Assembly (NCBI GenBank): GCA_019802505.1
Contig: JAFMOC010000206.1
Coordinates: 1,505,001 to 1,569,000, forward strand
DNA from: Corydoras sp. C115
Lineage: Eukaryota > Chordata > Actinopteri > Siluriformes > Callichthyidae
Direction of reading: 5' to 3'
Length of the DNA: 64,000 bases
Shown: positions 55,668-64,000 of the stretch, piece by piece
Layout: each line of letters starts with the position of its first letter
How positions within the stretch are numbered: position 1 is the first letter of the stretch
Made by a program: the position numbers and the translations under genes
The notes under the pieces: model-generated
The model's database searches: none
What the model was told of the DNA's origin: nothing
The model's input: only the letters and a program-made list of their open reading frames with translations

Positions 55668-56433
55668 CCGTATTTTCCGGACTTTAAGGCGCACCTAAAA
55701 GCCTAAAATTTTTCCAGAAGGCGGACGTGCGCCTTATAAGTGTACTGAGTTCCAAAATCTATAAAAGTATTGTTGTGCGACCGGAAATTAATTCGGAGCT
55801 CGCCGTCATTCCGGGAGGATTAAATAAAGAACTCCGACCGCTGGACATTGGTGTAAATGGGGCGTTTAAAGTAAAGTCACGGGCGGCGTGGGAGCGATGG
55901 ATGATAGACGGTGAACACACGTTTACTAAAACTCGGGAGGCGGCGGCGGGGCGAGTTACGCCACCGTCTGTGAATGGATTGTGGACGCCTGGGCTGAGGG
56001 TTCTGCCGTGACCGTCGTCCGAGCTTTCACGAAAGCCGGCATCGTCGCCGAACGGCCGCCCGGAGACGGGACGGACTCGGACATCGATGAGGGGGAACAC
56101 CGGAGTGCTCGATAGTGAACCAGCTTTTTAATTCAGACAGAAGACGAGGACTTTGATGGATTTGTGGGAGAAGAGTGATTCAAATAATGTGTGTTTTATC
56201 AAGTAGTAGAATAAACTTCAATTATAAATCAGCGTTTTGCATCCTTTACTTTTCTTGTAGATCGTATGTTTTAGCGAGTGCCTTATAATACGCTGCCGTA
56301 CAGAATAAGTACCGTACAGAAGTAGAGTCCGTAATTCAGACTGCGCCTTATAGTACGGTGCGCCTTATACGTGGCTCAAATACAGAAATAGACCCCGTAA
56401 TTCAGACTGCGCCTTATGGTCCGGAAAATACGG
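55668..56433 (+). mobile_element. defective pogo/Tigger-like DNA transposon
   Basis: The terminal inverted repeats are CCGTATTTTCCGGACTTTAA at the left and its near complement ending in CCGGAAAATACGG at the right, with TA on both sides. Inside is a transposase remnant (PGGLNKELRPLDIGVNGAFK, then WERWMIDGEHTFT), which resembles the end of the DDE domain of pogo-type transposases. The frame shifts near 55950, where CEWIVDAWAEGS continues in another frame. At 766 bp it lacks most of the transposase. Confidence 0.8.
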
Positions 56434-56667
56434 TAATTGTAGGTCCATTCAATCTAATTCTCACTGATGGTTAAAATAATATTATGGCATTTTAAGTAAG
56501 CAAACACATGAGTGGAATAAAAAAAAATACAACAGAAATATTAAATTAGCTTTATAATTAGTCTTTATATACAAAGGCAGGAATACTAGCTGGTACAGCT
56601 TAACTGTCGTCATGACTACCATAAGTGCTGATGAGATGCTGGACTGTACCTGAACTCACAATAAGTC

Positions 56668-57117
56668 TTAGTCCTGAAGGCTGTTCAGTACTGTATCTGC
56701 TATAGCTTTGATTGAACTGTAGGTGGCGCTCTGTGGAAACTCCTTCATGAAGTCCCGTCCATCTTCAAGACTGGTGCTCAGCAGAGGATCGATGGGCACT
56801 GAGCCTACGCACACATATACACAAATGTATTCATTCATTCATTCATTCATTATCTCCCGCTTTATCCTTTATTAGGGTTGCGGGGGGGTTCCCCATGCCC
56901 ATCCAGGGGAGAACGTTTCGGGCGCTGGGCAGATACACAAAGCCCGTGTCTGCAGTGCTAACAGCTGTACAGATGTGTCACCTCCAATAAGTGGGACATA
57001 TCACTTACCCAGGAAAACGGAGCCGGTGAGCTTAGCCAGCTCCTCTCCACCTCCTTTAGAGAAGATACTTGAACATTCCTGCAAACACACAATGAGTGAG
57101 GTTTAGAATGAATTGCA

Positions 57118-57152
<35 letters not shown>

Positions 57153-58007
57153 CTTACCGAGCAATGAGGACAGACAAAGCCACTCATGTTTTCTACGATT
57201 CCCAAAATCTTAATCCCAGTCTTCTTACAGAATGTGATCTCACGCCGTACATCTCCCGTTGACACGCCCTAACACACAGAACCCATTTAAACAAACATTA
57301 ATTCATTCTCTTCCACTTTATCCTCTATTAAGGTCGCAGGGGGGGTTCTCCATGCCCATTCAGGGGAGAAAGTTTCGGGCGCTGGGCAGATAGACCCAGG
57401 ACAGGGTGCCAATCTATCGCTGGGCACACACTCACTCACACAGACACACTCTATATGGGGCAATTTAGAGAACTCAATTGACTTGATCCATGTTTTTGGA
57501 CTGTGGGAGGAAACCAGAAAACCCGGAGGAAACCCACATGGACACGGGGAGAACATGGAAACTCCACCCAGATGGGGATTCGAACCGGGAATCCCTAGCG
57601 CTGAGAGGAGAACATGCCAACCACTAAGCCACCGTGCCGCCATATATATATATAAAAGAGTAGAGCCAAGGGGCACGGTGGCATAGTGCTTTAGCATGTT
57701 CTCCTCTCAGCACTAGGGATTCCCGGTTCGAATCCCCATCTGGGTGGAGTTTCCATGTTCTCCCCGTGTCTGCGTGGGTTTCCTCCGGGTTCTCCGCTTT
57801 CCTCCCACAGTCCAAAAACATAGACTCAAGTGAGTTCTCCAAATTGCCCCATGTAGAGTGTGTCTGTGTGAGTGAGTGTGTGCCCAGCGATAGATTGGCG
57901 CCCTGTCCTGGGTCTATCTGCCCAGCGCCCGAAACGTTCTCCCCTGGATGGGCATGGGGAACCCCACCGCGACCCTAATAGAGGATAAAGCGGGAGATAA
58001 TGAATGA

Positions 58008-58063
<56 letters not shown>

Positions 58064-58131
58064 TTATATATATACATATATTCAATGGAAACATTTTAAT
58101 GCAAAGTTTTGTTTATTGTTTGCCTGACTGC

Positions 58132-58168
<37 letters not shown>

Positions 58169-59282
58169 CCTGTGGTGTAGTAACCAGTATGGCTCCATCC
58201 ATTCTGTGCTTTTTTAGGTTCTCCAGTATAGCCAGGTGTTCGTCAGATGTCCCAGGGGGCGTGTCCACCAATAACACATCCAGCTCTCCCCAAGCCACGT
58301 CGCTCACAAACTGACCAATCAGAGCTGGGAAGAAAAACAAGCTGGGGGTAAATCTTCCCTGAGTTACATTATCTGCACCTTTAAAAGCATTCAAGCACAA
58401 ATAGTTACATGGGACACAACAGACATATAGAGCGGAGGTACAGATTAGGACACATATTGTTTGAGGAGGAGTTAAGAGGGTAGTTCCATCAATGTATATA
58501 AAGACAGACCAGTTTTTTTGGGTCCTCTCCAGATGATGGCATCATCAGAATTATCGAGCAGGAAGCCGATGGACATGACTGAGAGGTTCCCCACTTGCAC
58601 TGGAACCCAACCTGCATCACACTGGTGCACTTCTCCTTTATGCACACCTAACATTCGGGGTATGCTCGGTCCACACAAGTCCACATCAAGCACGCCCACC
58701 TGCAGGACGCATTTACTATGGTTATTACACATGTATCATATGTCCAGCTAATATGTTATTTGTAAATGCAGTGAATTCTAATTTTACAAGAGAGACACCA
58801 TCATGCCGGAACCAAATTCCTTGTGTGTGTAAAATTCATTCATTCATTATCTCCTGCTTTATCCTCTTTTAGGGTCGCGGTGGGGTCCCTCATGCCCAGG
58901 GGAGAGCGTTTCGGGCGCTGGGCAGATACACCCAGGACAGGGTGCCAATCTATGGCTGGGCACACACTCACTCACACAGACACACTCTATATGGGGCAAT
59001 TTGGAGAACTCAACTCAACAATTGACTTGATCCATGTTTTTGGACTGTGGGAGGAAACCGGAGAACCCGGAGAAAACCCACGCGGACACGGGAAGAACAT
59101 GGAAACTCCACCCAGATGGGGATTCGAACCGGGAATCCCTAGCGCTGAGAGGCGAACGTGCTAACCACTAAGCCAGCCTATGCACCACCCTAATAATACC
59201 TGCTCTGGGGGGGTTCCGGATCATCAGAGAACAGGATGAACAGAGTATGTAAAAGTACAGATCAAATTGTAAGAGTGTGTGT

Positions 59283-59337
<55 letters not shown>

Positions 59338-59452
59338 AATGTACCCTTTTTCCTGCATGCAGCAGAGCAAGTGCCAGCTCGGTGGTGATGGTGCTTTTAC
59401 CAACTCCTCCTTTCCCCGACAGAACCAACAGCACATGACGAACCTTTTCCAT
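56668..59452 (-). CDS. nubp2: nubp2, cytosolic Fe-S cluster assembly P-loop ATPase (start uncertain)
   Basis: On the minus strand six exons join in frame: 59452-59345, 58699-58510, 58324-58170, 57268-57158, 57078-57009 and 56804-56668, giving 256 residues from the internal Met. NUBP2 pairs with NUBP1 as the scaffold of the cytosolic iron-sulfur assembly pathway. The deviant Walker A motif SGKGGVGKST lies at residues 12-21, with LDVDLCGPSIPRML and LLVDTPPGTSDEH (Walker B/switch) behind it. The C-terminal CPHC (about residues 184-187) followed by ECSS supplies the bridging-cluster cysteines. Human NUBP2 is about 15 residues longer at the N-terminus. A tiny upstream exon, 60852-60841 (MEAQ, then GTGAGG), is a plausible first exon, but its phase does not fit the next acceptor at 59464. 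The exon 58699-58510 donor is the weak GTCTGT. Confidence 0.94.
56830..56941 (-). mobile_element. main-family SINE, tail only, in nubp2 intron
   Basis: It stops at CAGATACACAAAG; ACACA(A)A-type sequence borders both ends. Confidence 0.82.
57121..57151. repeat. (GT)n in nubp2 intron
   Basis: The repeat lies 7 bp beyond the exon 57268-57158 donor on the minus strand. Confidence 0.93.
57299..58007. mobile_element. head-to-head SINE pair in nubp2 intron
   Basis: A minus copy (57299-57641) and a plus copy (57672-58007) face each other head to head across a 30-bp AT-rich spacer. Confidence 0.9.
58829..59175 (-). mobile_element. main-family SINE in nubp2 intron
   Basis: Nearly full copy; the head end is altered (AAGCCAGCCTATGCACCACC) and a fragment of the fold-back MITE follows at 59188. 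Confidence 0.86.
59273..59336. repeat. (GT)n in nubp2 intron
   Basis: About 30 units, next to the donor of the Walker A exon (59345). Confidence 0.93.
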
Positions 59453-59507
59453 GTTGCCCCCGTCTACGACACACACACACCAGGACACAAATTTCATTTA
59501 TGCAAAA

Positions 59508-59540
<33 letters not shown>

Positions 59541-59596
59541 AGGGCAATTTAAAGCAGCTAAAAAGTTTTACTTAATAACAGATTTGTATAACACAC

Positions 59597-59842
59597 ATTC
59601 ATTCATTCATCATCTTCCGCTTTATCCTCTATTAGGGTCGTGGTGGGGTTCCCCATGCCCATCCAGGGGAGAACGTTTCGGGCGCTGGGCAGATAGACCC
59701 AGGACAGGGCGCCAATCCATCGCTGGGCACACACTCACTCACACAGACACACTCTATATGGGGCAATTTATAGAACTCAATTGACTTGATCCATGTTTTT
59801 GGAGTGTGGGAGGAAACCGGAGAACCCGGAGGAAACCCACAC
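59597..59842 (-). mobile_element. main-family SINE, head truncated
   Basis: It ends at GGAGGAAACCCAC, without the tRNA-like part. Confidence 0.85.
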
Positions 59843-59911
59843 CTGAGAGCGGTGAGAGGATGACCTCTACACTACAGTAAAAAAAAAAAATTCAGTCTGT
59901 ATTCTATAAAA

Positions 59912-60560
59912 GTGGGTTGCAGCTTAACGATGATGAGTAAATGTGGGTCATCACCTCCATTAATGGACACTTTAAGATCCATTCAAGTCTACTTTGGGGC
60001 GGCTTGATATTTAGCATGTTCTCCACTCAGCGCTGAGGATCCAGCGTTGAACCCCAATCTGGGTGGAGACCCCCGTTCTCCACAAGTCTGCATGGGTTTC
60101 CTCCGGGTTCTCCGGTTTCCTCCCACAGTCCAAAAACATGGATCAAGTCAATTGAGTTCTCCAAATTGCCCCATATAGAGTGTGTCTGTGTGAGTGAGTG
60201 TGTGTCCAGTGATAGATTGGCGCCCTGTCCTGGGTGTATCTGCCCAGCGCCCGAAACGTTCTCCCCTGGATGGGCATGGGGAACCCCACCCAATAGAGGA
60301 TAAAGTGGGTTGCAACTTAACGATGATGAGTAAAGGTGGGTCATCCCCTCCATTAATGGACACTTTAATATCGACTCAAGTCTACTTCGGGGCGGCTTGA
60401 TATTTAGCATGTTCTCCACTCAGCGCTGAGAATCCAATCTGGGTGGAGACCCCCGTTCTCCACAAGTCTGCATGGGTTTCCTCCGGGTTCTCCGGTTTCC
60501 TCTCACAGTCCAAAAAACATGGATTCCAAGTAGCTTAAATGCCGCGAATTGCCGCGTATA
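59912..60560 (+). repeat. tandem duplication including a diverged SINE
   Basis: GTGGGTTGCAGCTTAACGAT at 59912 recurs as GTGGGTTGCAACTTAACGAT near 60306, and the following CATTAATGGACACTTTAA and GCGGCTTGATATTTAGCATG recur too. The period is about 394 bp. The second copy lacks the SINE tail. Confidence 0.85.
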
Positions 60561-60649
60561 GTGTGTGTTTATATGAACCTTATTAAGAAAAACTTTTTAT
60601 TATTATTATTATTATTAATGTGAGGTTTTAGAATTCTGAAGAAAAGTCG

Positions 60650-60910
60650 GAAAACTCGTGTGACGTCACTCCGTGGTGTTTGGTGAGAGCTGGCAGAACT
60701 GAACCACACGTTGCGAACTCTGTATTTATTTATAAAAAGCTATTGAACACGCTGATATAGATAATATAATTAAAGGTTTATACACACCGGGCTTTATCTC
60801 TCGTTGGTTATTGTAATAAAGATCCTCGTGAACGCCTCACCTGCGCCTCCATCAGCTCTATGACGGCCTCTGACGTGGAACCCGTACGGCTCTGTGATTG
60901 GTTGTCGTGT
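60650..60910 (-). promoter_or_regulatory. candidate nubp2 promoter and first exon
   Basis: A palindromic CRE (TGACGTCA, 60661-60668) and an inverted CCAAT box (ATTGG, 60897-60901) lie around a minus-strand ATGGAGGCGCAG followed by GTGAGG (60852-60835). The position fits a first exon for nubp2. CG content is higher than in the flanks. Confidence 0.45.
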
Positions 60911-61012
60911 CTTGTCCTGTGGTGTGTTATTTTGTGGCGGTTTGCAAAAAACTTATGGGTTTCTTTACCGCCACCGACTGGTACGGAGTGCGTTTCTGTT
61001 ATGAAGTATTCA

Positions 61013-61806
61013 TTCATTCATCATCTTCCTCTTTATCCTCTATTAGGGTCGCGGGGGGGGGGGGTTCCCCCATGTCCATCCAGGGGAGAAGGTTTCGGGC
61101 GCTGGGCAGATACACCCAGGACAGGACGCCAATCTATCGCTGGGCACTCACTCACTCATACTGTACAGACACACTCTATATGGGGCAATTTGGAGAACTC
61201 AATTGACTTGATCCAGGCACGGTTCTCCGGTTTCCTCCCACAGTCCAAAAACATGGATCAAGTCAATTGAATTCTCCAAAATTGCCCCATATAGAGTGTG
61301 TCTGTACAGTATGAGTGAGTGTGTGCCCAGCGATAGATTGGCGTCCTGTCCTGGGTGTAACTGCCCCGCGCCCGAAACGTTCTCCCCTGGATGGGCATGG
61401 GGAACCCCCCCCATGACCCTAATAGAGGATAAAGCGGAAGATAATGATTGAATGAATAAATAATCTGAGGCGGCACGGTGGCTTAGTGGTTGGCATGTTC
61501 ACCTCTCAGCACTAGGGATTCCCGGTTCGAATTCCCATCTGGGTGGAGTTTCCATGTTCTCCCCGTGTCCACGTGGGTTTCCTCAGGGTTCCTCCCACAG
61601 TCCAAAAACATGGATCAAGTCAATTGAATTCTCCAAAATTGCCCCATATAGTGTGTATGTACGGTATGAGTGAGTGTGTGCCCAGCGATAGGTTGGCGCC
61701 CTGTCCTGGGTGTATGCCCCGCGCCCGAAACGTTCTCCCCTGGATGGGCATGGGGAACCCCACCGCGACCCTAATAGAGGATAAAGCGGGAGATAATGGA
61801 TGAATG
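61013..61806. mobile_element. three SINE pieces with an inverted junction
   Basis: A minus copy (61013-61218), a plus piece lacking the head (61222-61458) and a full plus copy (61469-61806). All three carry the variant TGTACAGTATGAG/CTCATACTGTACA or TACGGTATGAG, which suggests local copying. Confidence 0.85.
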
Positions 61807-61954
61807 TTATTAAAGGCTTTCCCAAAAAACAATGTTTCTTATAACTGTGTGTAGGTGAATTTGGGGTGAACTCCCAAACTTTAAAAATACAAATAAATAA
61901 TATTACAGCAAAATAAAAACGACAGTAAAATACTTAACGTTTTAAATACAACAG

Positions 61955-61960
61955 TTTATT
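61955..61960 (-). terminator. candidate grb7 poly(A) signal
   Basis: AATAAA on the minus strand about 670 bp past the grb7-type stop codon. The interval 61961-62628 is SINE-free and would be the 3' untranslated region. Confidence 0.4.
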
Positions 61961-62628
61961 AAACATACACTTCTGAGCTATAAATACCTGCCTGCAGTGT
62001 AGAACATTAAAAGAATTATACACATAATAACAACAGGAGCCCTCAATTGCACAGACTATACATTAGAACACACTACAACGGTTTGTACAAGTGCTTCATG
62101 CCACACGCTTCTGTAAATAACGGCCGTAATGACGCACACCCAGCGCAGTGCAGATTACAGCGTGAGAGCTGATCGGTAAACATATTTCAATTATAAACAT
62201 CAGCTGCCGTGAGTTACTTCCCTTACAAAGATCGGATCGGTGCAAATACCACCCCGTCAGGTTCAAATATTATTTGGCAAATGGGCATTTTAATTATGTG
62301 ATGTAAAAATATAGAATATTTAATAAAGTTTAAGTACATTTTGGTAAATAGATCCTTTCTAAGGTGGCTGAAGATGAAGGGAAGGAGGATTTTTTTAAAA
62401 AGTTTGCCACAAACTGTAGACGCAGGAATATTCATCTTATATTAATCTTCACTAAAACCATAAACGAAAGGTTTAACGTTGACAAATATGGGTTTCTAAA
62501 TATTACATCCTTCTATCTGTATTAAAAATTGCTATGGGGTATTGATCCTAATTGGGTTTATGTTGCTGAAGCAGTGCTTGCGCGTCCATGTCCAACGTGA
62601 AACTGGATTATCGGACGTGGATCGGGGG

Positions 62629-63311
62629 TCAAAGAGCGATGCGTGTGCAGGGGTGTTTGAGACACACAGGGAGGATTCCCCGATTAATCTGATGGAACTC
62701 CACCAACTGCAGAAGGTCTATGAACAGAGTGGCGCCGTCGTCCATCGTGTAGTACTGTCTGCCGTTCTCCTCACACTGAGAAATCAATGTTGATTTATTG
62801 AGGATGCAATAATTAGAAAAATGACTGTAATATTGATTTATCATATTATGATTGGTATTTTTATTGGTCCCAGGCTTCACACCTTACCTCTACCACATTA
62901 TGTTATTTGGAGATATACATTATTCATTCATTCATTCATCATCTCCCGCTTTATCCTCTATTAGGGTCGTGGTTGGGTTCCCCATGCCCATCCAGAGAGA
63001 ACGTTTCAGGCGCTGGGCCTGAAACGCCCCTCAGGCCCCTCATCATTTTTAGGTGCACTTTATTTATTTTTTTAAATACATCTAATTCTGTCCCAGAATT
63101 GTTGCTATATTGCAGGATTTTGTTGGTGTATTTTAATATGTTGTTAAAATAACATGTTTAGAAGCTAAATTGTCTACTAAGCAATTAGTTTTTTTAGATT
63201 AGATTTTTTTTACTCACCGGAATAAGAAGATAGTGTTTGGCCTTTAACTGGTGACACAGTGAGAGGACGAAACACTGAGGATGAAGCTGACTGTCCCGGA
63301 TTAAAAACATC
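62629..63311 (-). CDS. grb7: grb7-type adaptor, last two coding exons (SH2 domain), partial
   Basis: Minus-strand exons 63311-63218 and 62775-62629 join at phase 0. They encode MFLIRDSQLHPQCFVLSLCH, then KAKHYLLIP, CEENGRQYYTMDDGATLF and LLQLVEFHQINRGILP, ending KHPCTRIAL and stop. This is the central and C-terminal part of the SH2 domain of the GRB7/GRB10/GRB14 adaptors, including the family's usual C-terminal end at ...RIAL or RVAL. HYL(L/I)(I/L)P and VEFHQ(I/L)NRGILP are closest to GRB7 as I remember it; GRB10 and GRB14 have a DFYQLNKGVLP-like form. The family binds activated receptor tyrosine kinases. The N-terminal RA, PH and BPS parts must lie right of base 64000. The intron (62776-63217) holds a truncated SINE at 62922-63030. 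Confidence 0.88.
62922..63030 (-). mobile_element. main-family SINE, tail only, in grb7 intron
   Basis: The tail is followed by GGGCCTGAAACGCCCCTCAGGCCCC, a short fold-back at the truncation point (shown in two halves around GCCTGAAACG). Confidence 0.8.
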
Positions 63312-63378
63312 CTGTAGACAGAGAAGAAGAAAGTCATGCAAAAAGACAAAAAATAGGAACATATATATATATATATAT

Positions 63379-63665
63379 TCATTCATTCATTATTTCCCGC
63401 TTTTATCCTCTATTAGGGTCGCGGTGGGGTTCCCCATGCCCATCCAGGGGAGAACGTCTCGGGCGCTGGGCAGATAGACCCAGGACAGGGCGCCAATCCA
63501 TCGCTGGGAACACACTCACTCACACAGACACACTCTATATGGGGCAATTTTGAGAATTCAATCAACTTGATCCAAGTTTTGGACTGTGGGGAAACTGGAG
63601 AACCCGGAGGAAACCCACGCGGACACGGGGAGAACATGGAAACTCCACCCAGATGGGGATTCGAA
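63379..63665 (-). mobile_element. main-family SINE, head truncated
   Basis: It ends at GGGGATTCGAA within the B box, next to a (TA)n tract. Confidence 0.85.
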
Positions 63666-63683
63666 TTAAAAAATAAATTATAT

Positions 63684-63687
<4 letters not shown>

Positions 63688-63766
<79 letters not shown>
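63688..63766. repeat. (TA)n microsatellite
   Basis: About 39 units followed by CA runs, between two inverted SINE copies. Confidence 0.95.
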
Positions 63767-63781
<15 letters not shown>

Positions 63782-63815
63782 TTCATACATATACACACAC
63801 ACACACATACATATA

Positions 63816-64000
63816 TGAGGCTTAGTGGTTAGCATGTTCTCCTCTCAGCACTAGGGATTCCCGGTTCGAATCCACATCTGGGTGGAGTTCTCATGTTCTC
63901 CCCGTGTCCGTGTGGGTTTCCTCCCACAGTCCAAAAACATGGATCAAGTCAATTGAATTCTCCAAATTGCCCCATATACAGTGCGTGTCTGTGTGAGTGA
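63816..64000 (+). mobile_element. main-family SINE cut by the window edge
   Basis: It begins at GAGGCTTAGTGG and runs off the right edge in the body. With the previous copy it forms an inverted pair around a (TA)n/(CA)n block. Confidence 0.85.

Noticed and set aside
55759..56100. Minus-strand frame in the pogo-like element considered as a gene
   Set aside because: It is the complement of the transposase remnant. The plus-strand reading has the recognisable DDE-end residues.

Overview
The window is vertebrate nuclear DNA, almost certainly from a ray-finned (teleost) fish. It has split genes with GT-AG introns whose products closely resemble known vertebrate proteins, long CA/GT and AT microsatellites, and a very high load of one tRNA-derived SINE of the fish 'GGCGGCACGGTGGCTTAG' type. 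By eye I count roughly 75 full or partial copies of it. Nothing in the window is bacterial or viral. Gene names rest on remembered family sequences; no database search was run.

Layout: (1) 1-12.2 kb, minus strand: the first three coding exons of mprip, with the rest of the gene beyond the left edge. (2) 12.2-23 kb: a long gap between the divergent mprip and mss51 genes. It holds a 565-bp tandem triplication, a CpG-rich patch near 15.6-16.0 kb, a purine-rich tract and a 280-bp AT-rich tandem repeat. (3) 23.1-38.7 kb, plus strand: two tandem copies of mss51 (MYND-finger protein). The first is complete with six coding exons; the second shows exons 2-6 with no recognisable first exon. (4) 40.2-46.9 kb, plus strand: tbc1d24, with a CpG-rich candidate promoter about 1.2 kb upstream of its first coding exon. 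(5) 52.6-55.5 kb, plus strand: atp6v0c, complete in three exons. (6) 56.7-60.9 kb, minus strand: nubp2, convergent with atp6v0c. A defective pogo-like DNA transposon lies between the two 3' ends. (7) 62.6-63.3 kb, minus strand: the last two coding exons of a grb7-type adaptor, running off the right edge.

The genes do not form a single pathway. They cover cytoskeletal and Rho signalling (mprip), muscle mitochondria (mss51), synaptic vesicle traffic and proton pumping (tbc1d24, atp6v0c), cytosolic Fe-S assembly (nubp2) and receptor tyrosine kinase signalling (grb7). The tbc1d24-atp6v0c adjacency matches the human chromosome 16p13.3 arrangement, which also carries NUBP2, so this part is conserved synteny.

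The most unusual content is the SINE population. Many copies have clean target-site duplications. Several occur as dimers or arrays in which a specific 10-15 bp linker between two monomers recurs at separate loci. At least one such dimer lies inside a single outer target-site duplication, as if it had moved as one unit. SINE tails also end within 10-25 bp of splice acceptors in three introns (mss51 copy A, mss51 copy B and tbc1d24).
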